DNA of 64,000 bases, from positions 62,001 to 126,000 of the forward strand of contig NZ_JADHDT010000001.1 in the NCBI RefSeq assembly GCF_016820445.1, read 5' to 3'. The translations under genes were made by a program, and so were the position numbers. Positions 54,783-63,094 of this stretch are shown here, one piece after another. Each line of letters starts with the position of its first letter. Position 1 is the stretch's first letter. The DNA is from Sphingomonas beigongshangi (lineage in GTDB: Bacteria; Pseudomonadota; Alphaproteobacteria; Sphingomonadales; Sphingomonadaceae). The notes beneath the pieces are model-generated. The model saw nothing but the letters and a program-made list of their open reading frames with translations, had not been told where the DNA came from and made no database searches.

Positions 54783-55829
54783 CTACGCCGCCATCGTGAA
54801 CGGCTCCAAGCCGGCGAGCCGCGTGCGGACCGGCGGGGTCGGGATGACGCGGGGTGCCACGCCCTTCACCCGCTCCGCGATCGCCGCGATATGCGCGGGC
54901 GTCGAGCCGCAGCAGCCGCCGAGGACGTTCACCTGCCCCGCCCCCGCCCATTCGTAGACGAGCCCCGCCGTCGTGGCCGGTGCCTCGTCATAGGCGCCGA
55001 GTTCATTGGGAAGGCCGGCATTGGGATAGACCATGATCAGCGTATCGCAGATCTCGCTGAGCGTCCGGATGTGCGGCCGCAGCTGTTCCGCGCCGAACGA
55101 GCAGTTCAGCCCGATCGTCAGCGGCTTCGCGTGCCGCACCGCATGCCAGAATGCCTCGACCGTATGGCCCGACAGATTGCGCCCCGACAGGTCGGTCAGC
55201 GTCATCGAGAGCATGATCGGCACGTCGCGACCGCGATCCCGCCCCGCATCGAGGGCGGCCATGATCCCGGCCTTGGCGTTGAGCGTGTCGAACACCGTCT
55301 CGATCAGCACGAAATCCGCGCCGCCATCCAGCAGCGCGTCCGTCTGTTCGCGATAGACGCCCTTCAGATAATCGAAGTCGATCTCGCGAAACCCGGGATC
55401 GTTGACGTCGGGCGACAGCGACAGCGTCTTGTTGGTCGGGCCGATCGCACCCGCGACGAAGCGCGGGCGCCCGTCCCTCGCCTGGAACTCGTCCGCGATC
55501 GAACGCGCGAGCTTGGCGCTCTCGTAATTGATCTCGCGCACCAGATGTTCGGCGCCGTAATCGGCCTGGCTGATGCTGTTCGCGGAAAAGGTATTGGTTT
55601 CGGCTATGTCCGCCCCCGCCTCGAAATAGGCCCGGTGAATGGCGGCGGGCACGTCCGGCTTGGTCAGCGCGAGGATGTCGTTGTTGCCCTTCTGGTCGTG
55701 ACCGAGGCCCAAGTCGCCGGCATAATCGGCCTCGGAGAGCTTCCAGTTCTGGATCTCCGTGCCGAAGGCGCCATCGGTGATCAGGATGCGCTTGGCGGCT
55801 TCCGCCAGGAAGATGTCGCGTGTCGTCAT
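54783..55829 (-). CDS. metH: Methionine synthase, homocysteine-binding half
   Basis: A 348-residue zinc enzyme with the homocysteine S-methyltransferase fold. It holds the substrate while the partner protein delivers the methyl group. The zinc ligands are seen in GLNCSFGAEQ (Cys) and LGGCCGSTPAHI (Cys-Cys). N-terminal ILITDGAFGTEIQNW and ADIAETNTFSANSISQADY match MetH rather than MmuM. The start at 55829 (MTTRDIFLAEAAKR) was preferred to 55904, which lies inside an inverted repeat. The gene is between metF and the larger metH gene. Confidence 0.95.
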   Translation of the reverse strand: MTTRDIFLAEAAKRILITDGAFGTEIQNWKLSEADYAGDLGLGHDQKGNNDILALTKPDVPAAIHRAYFEAGADIAETNTFSANSISQADYGAEHLVREINYESAKLARSIADEFQARDGRPRFVAGAIGPTNKTLSLSPDVNDPGFREIDFDYLKGVYREQTDALLDGGADFVLIETVFDTLNAKAGIMAALDAGRDRGRDVPIMLSMTLTDLSGRNLSGHTVEAFWHAVRHAKPLTIGLNCSFGAEQLRPHIRTLSEICDTLIMVYPNAGLPNELGAYDEAPATTAGLVYEWAGAGQVNVLGGCCGSTPAHIAAIAERVKGVAPRVIPTPPVRTRLAGLEPFTMAA

Positions 55830-55842
55830 TGTCTCATCCTTC

Positions 55843-55953
55843 AAGCCCCTCCCCTTGATGGGAGGGGTTGGGGTGGGGCGCCGGCGTCTCACCGGGTCCG
55901 ACATTTTGCGGACGGGCCCCGCCCTCCACCCCTCCCCCGAAGGAGAGGGGCCT
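55843..55953. repeat. Inverted repeat between metF and the metH homocysteine half
   Basis: The left arm CCCCTCCCCTTGATGGGAGG, then GGTTGGGGTGGGG, pairs with the right arm CCCCGCCCTCCACCCCTCCC, then CCGAAGGAGAGGGGCC. The loop is GC-rich with a TCCGACATTTTGCGGA sub-hairpin. It occupies the whole gap between the two genes. It resembles the 54680-54780 element in layout but not in exact sequence. Confidence 0.75.
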
Positions 55954-55961
55954 GTTTCACG

Positions 55962-56903
55962 TCAAGCCGCCGCCACCGCGGCCCGGTCCTTCGCCCGCAC
56001 GCCCAGCAGGTGACAGATCGCGAAGGCGAGTTCCGCGCGGTTAAGCGTGTAGAAATGCAAGGCCTTGACCCCGCCCGCGTAGAGCTTGCGGCTGAGCTCC
56101 GCCGCGAGCGTCGCGGCGACCAGCTGCCGCGTCGCGGGATGGTCGTCGAGCCCTTCGAACAGACGGGCCATCCAGGCGGGCACGTCGGTCCCGCACATCG
56201 CGCTCATGCGCTGGACACTCGCGAAGTTCGCCACGGGCATGATCCCCGGAACGATCTCCGCATCGATGCCCGCCGCGGCCACGGCATCGCGATACCGGAA
56301 AAAGGTTTCCGGCTCGAAGAAGAATTGCGTGATCGCTCGCGTCGCGCCGGCATCGATCTTGCGTTTCAGATTGTCGAGGTCGGCGGCCGGGTTCGGCGAG
56401 TCCGGATGGCATTCGGGATAGGCCGCCACCGACACCTCGAACGGGTGCAGCCGCTTCAGTCCAGCGACCAGCGCGGCCGCATTCTCGTAGCCGCCCGGAT
56501 GGCTCTGGAAGCGCGTGCCCGCCGCGGGCGGATCGCCACGCAGCGCGACGATGTGGCGGACGCCCGCCGCCCAATATTCGTTGGCGACCTGATCGATCTC
56601 CTCACGCGTCGCCTCGACGCAGGTCAGATGCGCGGCCGCCGCGAGGCTCGTCTCGCGCTGGATGCGTGCCACCGTCGCATGCGTCCGCTCGCGCGTCGAC
56701 CCGCCCGCGCCGTAGGTGACGGAGACGAAGCTCGGCCCGAGCGGCTCGAGCGTGCGGATCGCGTCCCACAGTTGCGCGTCCATCTTCTCCGTCTTGGGCG
56801 GGAAGAATTCGAACGACACGTCCAGGTCGCCCGCCACGTCGGCATAGAGCGGCGCCTTGAGCGCGATCTGCGCTTCCTCGAGCTGGTTCACCGAAATCGT
56901 CAT
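55962..56903 (-). CDS. metF: Methylenetetrahydrofolate reductase
   Basis: A 313-residue FAD enzyme that makes methyltetrahydrofolate, the methyl donor for MetH. The conserved core is complete: DVSFEFFPPKTEKMD, FVSVTYGAGGSTRERTHA, HIVALRGDPP, VSVAAYPECHPDSP, ITQFFFEPETFFRY and VPGIMPV. Length fits the family (about 300). Its start overlaps the regulator gene's stop by 4 bases (ATGA), so they form one transcript that continues into the metH halves. Confidence 0.97.
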   Translation of the reverse strand: MTISVNQLEEAQIALKAPLYADVAGDLDVSFEFFPPKTEKMDAQLWDAIRTLEPLGPSFVSVTYGAGGSTRERTHATVARIQRETSLAAAAHLTCVEATREEIDQVANEYWAAGVRHIVALRGDPPAAGTRFQSHPGGYENAAALVAGLKRLHPFEVSVAAYPECHPDSPNPAADLDNLKRKIDAGATRAITQFFFEPETFFRYRDAVAAAGIDAEIVPGIMPVANFASVQRMSAMCGTDVPAWMARLFEGLDDHPATRQLVAATLAAELSRKLYAGGVKALHFYTLNRAELAFAICHLLGVRAKDRAAVAAA

Positions 56904-57868
56904 GCCACACCAACCCTTTTCCTAGGCACTTCACGTAGTCGCGCGCCGGGTCTCACGCCCAGCCACAAGGTGACCGTCAAATCGCCGCCTTCCAGCGTGC
57001 GTGTTTCCGCGAGGCCCAGCCCGGCCTTGCCGAACCAGCCCGCGATCTGCGCATCCGCAAACCCGAGCCGGGTGTGCGCGTCGCGCGTGCGCAGCTCCTC
57101 CCGGTCGTGGGGTGCGAAGTCGGCAATCAGCAGCCGCCCGCCCGGCCCCAGCACGCGCGCCGCCTCGGCGATCGCCGCCCCCGGCTGCTGTGCGAAGTGC
57201 AGGACATGGTGTAGGATGGCGACATCCGCCGCACCGTCGCCGAGGGGCAGCGCATAAAGGTCCGCCTGGCGCAATTCGGTGTTCGATCGGTCGTGCAGCT
57301 TCGCCCGCGCCAGCCGCAGCATTTCCGACGAACGGTCGATGCCCAATGCCGCGTCGGCCTGTCCTGCGAACAGCTCCAGCATGCGCCCGGTGCCCGTTCC
57401 GATATCGATCAGCTGGCCGATCGGTGCGGGACCGATCAGCGCTGCCATCGCCGCCTCGACCTGTTCCTCCGCCACGTACAGCGAGCGGATCGCATCCCAT
57501 TCGCCGGCATGTCCCTCGAACCACTGCGCCGCACTCGCCGCGCGATCCGCGCGCACCGCGGCGAGACGCGCGGCATCGGCCACCGCCCAGTGATCGGGCT
57601 GCTCGGCATGCCATTGGTCCAGCGCCGCCGCGACCGGCGCCGTGGAGGCCTGCCGCCCGAGGGCGACGAATACCCAGCTTCCCTCCTTGCGTCGCTCGGC
57701 AAGACCCGCGTCGCACAGGATCTTCACGTGCCGCGATACGCGCGGCTGGCTTTGGCCCAGCACCTGCGCCAGTTCCCCGACGGACAATTCCATCGACCGC
57801 AGCAGCGAGAAGATCCGCAGGCGGGTCGCGTCGGCAAGGGCGCGGAATATGTCGAGGGCTTGGCTCAC
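56900..57868 (-). CDS. ArsR-type regulator fused to a SAM-dependent methyltransferase domain
   Basis: A 322-residue two-domain protein. Residues 10-75 form an ArsR winged helix (LADATRLRIFSLLRSMELSVGELAQVLG, QPRVSRHVKIL). From about 115 a class I methyltransferase fold follows with the SAM-binding GQLIDIGTGTGRMLELF and DVAILHHVLHF. The methyltransferase part may sense SAM or SAH rather than catalyse. Proteins of this build next to met genes are known as SahR-like repressors. It starts 7 bases from a 24-bp palindrome and is the first gene of the met operon, consistent with self-repression. Confidence 0.93.
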   Translation of the reverse strand: MSQALDIFRALADATRLRIFSLLRSMELSVGELAQVLGQSQPRVSRHVKILCDAGLAERRKEGSWVFVALGRQASTAPVAAALDQWHAEQPDHWAVADAARLAAVRADRAASAAQWFEGHAGEWDAIRSLYVAEEQVEAAMAALIGPAPIGQLIDIGTGTGRMLELFAGQADAALGIDRSSEMLRLARAKLHDRSNTELRQADLYALPLGDGAADVAILHHVLHFAQQPGAAIAEAARVLGPGGRLLIADFAPHDREELRTRDAHTRLGFADAQIAGWFGKAGLGLAETRTLEGGDLTVTLWLGVRPGARLREVPRKRVGVA

Positions 57869-57875
57869 GGGATCA

Positions 57876-57899
57876 ACATATAAAGATATCTTTATATGT
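57876..57899. promoter_or_regulatory. 24-bp perfect palindromic operator for the met regulator
   Basis: A perfect 24-bp palindrome with the half-site ACATATAAAGAT, centred between 57887 and 57888. It ends 7 bases before the regulator start and 70 bases before the divergent lipoprotein gene, and it is the most A/T-rich spot in this stretch. ArsR dimers bind such symmetric A/T-rich sites, so this is probably the operator for the ArsR-methyltransferase gene, and perhaps for the lipoprotein gene. Confidence 0.85.
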
Positions 57900-57969
57900 G
57901 GTCAACGCGGAGCCGAAACGCGCGGGCAGCGTTGCACCACACCTGGATCAACTGAAAGGGAGACATAAA

Positions 57970-58320
57970 ATGAAGCGGATCGTCCTTCTCGCGGCCATCC
58001 CCGCGCTCGCACTCGGCGCATGCAGCCGGAACGCGCAGGAGCAGACCGAGCAGGCGGGCAACGCGATCGCCGCCGATGCGAGCGCGACCACCCGCAACGC
58101 CGCGAGCGACGTGTCCTCCGCCACGGACGAAGCGTTCGGCAAGGCCGAGCGTGGGCTGGACCGTGCCGGCGATCACATCGCCAACGCGACCGACCGCGCG
58201 GGCCGCGCGATCGACCGCGGCGCCGACGATGCCGGCCGCGCCATCAGCAACGGTGCCGATCGCGCCGCCGACGCCACCGGCAACACGCTGGAAAAGGCCG
58301 GCCGCGCGCTGAAGGACTGA
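57970..58320 (+). CDS. Small lipoprotein with helical repeats, unknown
   Basis: A 116-residue lipoprotein with lipobox LALGAC (Cys18). The mature part is a string of charged Ala-rich repeats (GKAERGLDRAGDHIANATDRAGRAIDRG) with a helical pattern like that of stress- and LEA-like proteins. No enzyme signature. The start at 57970 follows a GGGAGACAT ribosome site. It is divergent from the ArsR gene and may share its palindrome. Confidence 0.75.
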   Translation: MKRIVLLAAIPALALGACSRNAQEQTEQAGNAIAADASATTRNAASDVSSATDEAFGKAERGLDRAGDHIANATDRAGRAIDRGADDAGRAISNGADRAADATGNTLEKAGRALKD

Positions 58321-58444
58321 TAGTGACCGCCGTCATGCCGCCCGAACGCACCACGGCGGGGCGCGGCATGACGGTAGTCCGGCCGGCCGGCGGTCCGAGC
58401 ATTATCGCTTGTGCGGACACGCTATTGGATCGCACAGTCCGGTC

Positions 58445-58639
58445 ATGATGCGCCGCCTGATGTCAGCCGCCCTCCTCGGACTTTCCGCCACCGCCTGTCG
58501 CCAGGCGCCGGACGAGCCGGCCCGCGCCATCACCGCTGACGAGGCGCGACAGCTGAACGAGGCGGCGGACATGTTGGATGCCAACAGCGTCGACCTCAAC
58601 GCGATCGACCCCTACCAGAACGGAAGCGACCCCGCATGA
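58445..58639 (+). CDS. Very small lipoprotein upstream of the aldo/keto reductase
   Basis: A 64-residue lipoprotein: MMRRLMSAALLGLSATACRQ, with the lipobox Cys at 18, followed by a short acidic mature part (ITADEARQLNEAADMLDANSVDLNAID). No family recognised. Its stop overlaps the aldo/keto reductase start by four bases (ATGA), so it is coupled to that gene. A second in-frame ATG directly follows the first. Confidence 0.7.
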   Translation: MMRRLMSAALLGLSATACRQAPDEPARAITADEARQLNEAADMLDANSVDLNAIDPYQNGSDPA

Positions 58640-59589
58640 CCGTGCCCCTCCGACGCCTCGGCTCCACCGACCTGCGCATCGCCCCGCTGGTGCTCGGCGG
58701 CAACGTATTCGGCTGGACGGCCGACCGCGCGGCCAGCTTCGCGGTGCTCGACGCGTTCGTCGACGGCGGCGGGACGATGATCGACACCGCCGATGTCTAT
58801 TCCGCCTGGGTCGACGGCCATCAGGGCGGCGAATCCGAGACGATGATCGGCGAGTGGCTGAAGGCGAGCGGCAAGCGCGATGCGGTGCTGCTCGCGACCA
58901 AGGTCGGCATGCTGCCGGGGGAAGGCGGCGAGAAGCTCGCGCCCGCGCGCATCGCCGCGGCGGCCGAGGCCTCACTGAAGCGGCTCGGCACGGACCGCAT
59001 CGATCTCTACTACGCGCACCAGGACGATGAGAGCGTTCCGCAGGAAGCGGTGCTCGAAGCGTTCGGCAGGCTGGTCGACGCCGGCAAGGTCCGCGTCATC
59101 GGCGCCTCGAATTTCCACGCCGCGCGTCTCAAATCGGCCAACGATGCCGCGAAAGCGAACGGCCTGCCCCGCTATCATGTGCTCCAACCCGAATATAATC
59201 TGGTCAGCCGCCACAAGTTCGAGGGTGAGCTGGAGGATTATTGCATCGCCGAGAACATCGGGGTGCTGCCATATTACGGTCTCGCCTCCGGCTTCCTGAC
59301 GGGCAAATACCGCAGTCGTGACGATCTAGGTAAGAGCGTGCGCGGCAATCGCATGGGCGACCTGCTCGAAGGCAAGGGCGCGTCCGTGCTCGGCGTCATG
59401 GACGACATCGCCGCCGAGACCGGCGCGACGCTGGCGCAGATCGCGCTAGCCTGGCTGATCGCGCAGGAAGGCGTGACCGCACCGATCGCCAGCGCGACCA
59501 GTGTCGAACAATTGCGCGACCTGTTGCCCGCGATGACGCTGGACCTGACCAAGGAACAGGTCGGTCGGCTGGACGCGGCCGGCGCGTGA
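58636..59589 (+). CDS. Aldo/keto reductase
   Basis: A 317-residue NADPH-dependent reductase with a TIM barrel. The catalytic tetrad is visible: Asp in MIDTADVYSAW, Tyr in the same motif, Lys in VLLATKVGML and His in LYYAHQDDE. Late motifs VIGASNFHAARL and LPYYGLASGFLTGKYRS also fit. It probably reduces carbonyls in the cytoplasm; the substrate is unknown. It is coupled to the small lipoprotein upstream and is convergent with the isocitrate lyase gene. Confidence 0.93.
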   Translation: MTVPLRRLGSTDLRIAPLVLGGNVFGWTADRAASFAVLDAFVDGGGTMIDTADVYSAWVDGHQGGESETMIGEWLKASGKRDAVLLATKVGMLPGEGGEKLAPARIAAAAEASLKRLGTDRIDLYYAHQDDESVPQEAVLEAFGRLVDAGKVRVIGASNFHAARLKSANDAAKANGLPRYHVLQPEYNLVSRHKFEGELEDYCIAENIGVLPYYGLASGFLTGKYRSRDDLGKSVRGNRMGDLLEGKGASVLGVMDDIAAETGATLAQIALAWLIAQEGVTAPIASATSVEQLRDLLPAMTLDLTKEQVGRLDAAGA

Positions 59590-59596
59590 AGCGACA

Positions 59597-59624
59597 CGTC
59601 ACCCCGGCGCGCACCGGGGTGACG
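59597..59624. terminator. Hairpin between the aldo/keto reductase and aceA
   Basis: An 11-bp perfect stem, CGTCACCCCGG with CCGGGGTGACG, around the loop CGCGCA, centrally placed in the 45-base gap between two converging genes. There is no T-run on either side. It resembles the GTCACCCCGG palindromes repeated in sphingomonad genomes, so it may be a REP-like unit acting as a bidirectional barrier. Confidence 0.7.
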
Positions 59625-59634
59625 ATCCTTCCCG

Positions 59635-61227
59635 TCAGGCGGCGAACTGGTTCATCGTGTTGTGGGCGCCGCCGGCCTTGAGCGCGGCCTCGCCCGCGAA
59701 ATACTCCTTGTGGTCGTCGCCGATGTCGCTGCCCGACATGTTCTGGTGCTTGACGCAGGCGATGCCCTCACGGATCTCGCGGCGCTGGACGCCCTTGACG
59801 TAACCCAGCATCCCCGCCTCACCGAAATACTCGCGGGCGAGATTGTCGGTGCTCAACGCCGCCGTGTGATAGGTCGGCAGCGTGATGAGGTGGTGGAAGA
59901 TCCCCGCGCGTGCGCTGGCATCCTTCTGGAACGTGCGGATGCGTTCGTCCGCCTCCGCCGCCAGCGCCGTATCGTCATAATCGGCGCTCATCAGCCGCGC
60001 CCGGTCATAGGACGCGACGTCGCGCCCTTCCCCGGCCCAGTGGTCGTAGACCTGCTGGCGGAAATTGAGCGTCCAGTTGAAGCTCGGCGAATTGTTGTAG
60101 ACGAGCTTGGCATCCGGAACCACGGCGCGGATGCGGTCGACCATGCCCGCGATCTGCTCGATGTGCGGCTTCTCCGTCTCGATCCACAGCAGGTCCGCGC
60201 CGTTCTGCAGCGACGTGATGCAATCCAGCACGCAGCGATCCGCGCCCGTGCCCTCGCGGAACTGGAAGAGGTTGGACGGCAGCCGCTTGGGCCGCATCAG
60301 CTTGCCGTCCCGTTCGATGACGACGTCGCCGCGCAGCGTCGACAGGTCGGTCACCTCCTCGCAATCGAGGAAAGCGTTATACTGGTCGCCGAGATCGCCC
60401 GGCTCGCGCGAATAGGCGATCTGCTTGGTGAGGCCCGCACCCAGCGAATCGGTGCGCGCGACGATGATGCCGTCCTCGACGCCCAGCTCGAGGAAGGCGT
60501 AACGGATCGCGCGGATCTTCTGCAGGAAATCCTCGTGCGGCACGGTGACCTTGCCGTCCTGGTGGCCGCACTGCTTCTCGTCGCTGACCTGGTTCTCGAT
60601 CTGCAACGCGCAGGCGCCGGCCTCGATCATCTTGCGCGCCAGGAGATAGGTCGCCTCGGCGTTGCCGAAGCCGGCATCAATATCCGCGATGATCGGCACG
60701 ACGTGCGTCTCGTGATTGTCGATCGCCTGCTGCACGCGCTGGGCCTCAACGTCGTTCCCGGCCGCCCGCGCCTTGTCGAGGTCGCGGAACAGCAACGACA
60801 GTTCCCGCGCATCCGCCTGCCGGAGAAAGGTGTACAGCTCCTCGATCAGGGCCGGCACGCTGGTCTTCTCATGCATCGACTGGTCGGGCAGCGGGCCGAA
60901 TTCGCTCCGCAATGCGGCGATCATCCAGCCCGACAGATAGAGGTAGCGCCCCTTGGTCGACCCGAAATGCTTCTTGATCGCGATCAGCTTCTGCTGCCCG
61001 ATGAAGCCGTGCCAGCATCCCAGCGACTGCGTATAGGCGGCGGGATCGGCGTCATAGGCCGCCATGTCGCGGCGCATGATCGCGGCGGTATGGCGGGCGA
61101 TATCCAGCCCGGTGCGGAATCTGTTCTGCAGGCGCATCCGCGCCACGGCCTCCGCATCGATGCCGCCCCAGGCAGGTTGGGTTTCGATCGCCTGTCGCGC
61201 GTGTCCGATGGCTTGCTGGTAGGTCAT
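59635..61227 (-). CDS. aceA: Isocitrate lyase (long form)
   Basis: A 530-residue enzyme of the glyoxylate shunt that splits isocitrate into glyoxylate and succinate. The catalytic Cys220 is in the variant motif EKQCGHQDGK, in place of KKCGHxGGK of the E. coli enzyme, a form I know from long bacterial isocitrate lyases. IADIDAGFGNAEATYLLARKM gives the metal-binding part, and LLWIETEKPHIEQIAGM, NNSPSFNWTLNF complete the barrel. Needed for growth on acetate and fatty acids. The regulator gene upstream is a likely controller. Confidence 0.96.
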   Translation of the reverse strand: MTYQQAIGHARQAIETQPAWGGIDAEAVARMRLQNRFRTGLDIARHTAAIMRRDMAAYDADPAAYTQSLGCWHGFIGQQKLIAIKKHFGSTKGRYLYLSGWMIAALRSEFGPLPDQSMHEKTSVPALIEELYTFLRQADARELSLLFRDLDKARAAGNDVEAQRVQQAIDNHETHVVPIIADIDAGFGNAEATYLLARKMIEAGACALQIENQVSDEKQCGHQDGKVTVPHEDFLQKIRAIRYAFLELGVEDGIIVARTDSLGAGLTKQIAYSREPGDLGDQYNAFLDCEEVTDLSTLRGDVVIERDGKLMRPKRLPSNLFQFREGTGADRCVLDCITSLQNGADLLWIETEKPHIEQIAGMVDRIRAVVPDAKLVYNNSPSFNWTLNFRQQVYDHWAGEGRDVASYDRARLMSADYDDTALAAEADERIRTFQKDASARAGIFHHLITLPTYHTAALSTDNLAREYFGEAGMLGYVKGVQRREIREGIACVKHQNMSGSDIGDDHKEYFAGEAALKAGGAHNTMNQFAA

Positions 61228-61358
61228 GTCGCTGCCTCGCTGTGTAAGTGCAGCCTCTGTATGTCACTTCACAGCCGGATTACGAAAAAACTGCTCCAAT
61301 AGCGCGTTTCCAAGTCAACATCGGGCCGGGCCGTTTGTAATTTTGTAAATATTTTTCA
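61228..61358 (-). promoter_or_regulatory. aceA upstream region with direct TTACAAA repeats
   Basis: The 131 bases between aceA and the regulator gene include two TTACAAA words on the minus strand in an 8-base spacing (complements at 61334-61340 and 61342-61348), as well as TTACGAAA at 61280-61287 on the plus strand. This is the A/T-rich part of the gap. Regulators of the RamB/PrpR family bind sites with AAA-TTT-GCAAA-like repeats, so these are candidate operators; binding is inferred. Confidence 0.5.
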
Positions 61359-62750
61359 TCAATCGCCCGCGAAGGTGAACCCCGACACGCCCCGGTCCCG
61401 CTCGTTGATCAGGAGCGGCCTTCCGGCGGGTGGAGCAGAGCGCTGCGGACAATCACCGCGATGACAGGCCGCGCAGCCGAGACCGATTGGCGTCGCGTCG
61501 CCTTTGAGATCGATGCCGCGCGCGACCGCCAGCCCGCCCGCGACGTCCGCCGGCACGCCGAGCCCGACGGCGAATTCCGCGACCACCGCGCCGTACCGGC
61601 GACGTTGCGGCGTCACGGTGCGCGACACGGTGAGCCAGCGCGCGCCGTCCTCCAATTCGACCAACTGAACCGCGAGATCACCGGGCCGGTCGAAGGCGTG
61701 ATGCACGCGCCACAACGGGCATCGGCCTTTCGCCTCGGCCAGCGGTGAGGCGCTGGAGCCCGCGAACCGCTTCGAACATTGGCCGGCGCGATCGATCCGG
61801 ATCAGGAAGAACGGCAATCCCCGCGCGCCGACCCGGTGCAGCGTGGTCAGCCGGTGTGCGACCTGCTCGAACCCGGCGCCGAAGCGCCGTTGCAGCAGTT
61901 CGAAATCGTATCCGGTCGATTCGCATGCCCGCAGGAAGCGGGCGTAGGGCATCATCACGGCCGCGCCGAAATAGCTGGCGAGATGGCGCCGGAACAGCCG
62001 TTCGGAGGCCCGGTCCGCGAACCCCGCCCCCTTGGCGAGCGCGTCGATCTCCCCCCGCGCCTCGATCAGCGCCAGCTGATAGGCGGCCGCAAAGGTCCGC
62101 GACGCGGGATCGAGCGTCTCGCTCAGCTGCAGCTGGCGCGCGTGAAGATCGAGGCGGTGGAGCAGGTCGGGCATGACCTCGACCGGCAGGATACGGATCG
62201 TCAGCTGATGCTTGACGCGCAGACGCTCGGCGATGGCGCCATAGAGGTCGCCTGCCCCCAGGCGCAGCTCGTCGGCAAGATTCTCCGCCAGACCGTCCAG
62301 GTCGGGGAAATGTCCGCGCCAGCGCTCGATCTCCCGGCGGACTTCGCCGACGGGATCGACGCCCTCCGGCGCGACGCCGCTGCCGCCACCCGCGCCGAGC
62401 CGATCGTAGACCCGGGCGAACGCCTCCGCGCCACCCGGCGCGCCGGCGATCCATTCCGCCAGCTCGTTCCGATCGATTTCGAGGTCGGCGAAGATCGGAT
62501 CGGCCAGCCGCCGGCGGAGCGCCGACTCGCCGCCCCCCGGCTCCCCCGCGGTCAGCGCGCGCGGATCGAAGTCATAGGATTCGGCGAGCTTGACCAGCAA
62601 TGCCGCGGACAAGGGACGCTGGTTGCGCTCCACGAGATTGAGATAGCTGGGCGAGATGGCCATCGCCTCGGCCATGGCCGCCTGGGTCAGCCCTGCCTGC
62701 CGCCGCACCCGCCGCACGGCATGTCCCGCGAACAGCTTGCGTTCCGCCAT
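61359..62750 (-). CDS. ScfR/RamB/PrpR-like transcriptional regulator (HTH-XRE plus IrrE/DUF2083)
   Basis: A 463-residue regulator. An XRE helix-turn-helix lies at residues 10-65 (RQAGLTQAAMAEAMAISPSYLNLVERN). The middle belongs to the IrrE/ImmA (DUF955) group, without an obvious HExxH metal site, and the C-terminal part to the DUF2083 domain with the CAACHRGDCPQRS cysteine cluster near residues 432-440. In relatives such as PrpR of Mycobacterium these cysteines bind an iron-sulfur cluster and the protein senses acyl-CoA. It is directly upstream of aceA, fitting control of acetate or propionate metabolism. Confidence 0.9.
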   Translation of the reverse strand: MAERKLFAGHAVRRVRRQAGLTQAAMAEAMAISPSYLNLVERNQRPLSAALLVKLAESYDFDPRALTAGEPGGGESALRRRLADPIFADLEIDRNELAEWIAGAPGGAEAFARVYDRLGAGGGSGVAPEGVDPVGEVRREIERWRGHFPDLDGLAENLADELRLGAGDLYGAIAERLRVKHQLTIRILPVEVMPDLLHRLDLHARQLQLSETLDPASRTFAAAYQLALIEARGEIDALAKGAGFADRASERLFRRHLASYFGAAVMMPYARFLRACESTGYDFELLQRRFGAGFEQVAHRLTTLHRVGARGLPFFLIRIDRAGQCSKRFAGSSASPLAEAKGRCPLWRVHHAFDRPGDLAVQLVELEDGARWLTVSRTVTPQRRRYGAVVAEFAVGLGVPADVAGGLAVARGIDLKGDATPIGLGCAACHRGDCPQRSAPPAGRPLLINERDRGVSGFTFAGD

Positions 62751-63094
62751 GTTCCCTCCGTCCGATCGCGAGCGATTGACGCTAGGCGGACCAACTTGTC
62801 AATTCGTTACAGTCCCACTCGCTGTTCTACAAATGCGGTACACATCATGACCGCCAGCGCGCGTCCATCCCGGATGGCGTAGAGCGAAACGGGCGATATC
62901 AGCGTCTTCGAAAGTTTCCTGGGGAGGAAAGGTGCCCGCTGGTGGAGTCCACCGGCGGGCATTCCCATTCTTGGGCCAAGGCGGCGACGCCCGACAGCCC
63001 CGCAGCGACGGGTCGCCATGGCACCGCTGTCGGCGCGGGCAGCAACACCATGTCGTCACGGCACCGTCGGCGCCCCGGCCGCGTTAAGTCGCCT
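62751..63094. other. Gene-free stretch with a long hairpin
   Basis: A 344-base gap between the divergent regulator and cation transporter genes. An 86-residue minus-strand frame here has no protein-like pattern. A long hairpin lies at 62934-62962: TGCCCGC pairs with GCGGGCA and GGTGG with CCACC, around a very short loop, preceded by TGGGGAGGAAAGG. The rest shows no clear feature; both genes' promoters must be here. The hairpin is about 130 bases before the transporter start and may be part of its leader. Confidence 0.55.

Noticed and set aside
54780-57257. 825-residue plus-strand frame over the met genes
   Set aside because: Runs opposite three well-supported genes and through an inverted repeat; no domain is recognisable.
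61228-61358. Riboswitch upstream of aceA
   Set aside because: No extended conserved pairing was found; only short A/T-rich repeats.
62799-63059. 86-residue minus-strand frame upstream of the transporter
   Set aside because: Cys/Pro/Arg-rich nonsense-like composition overlapping the hairpin.
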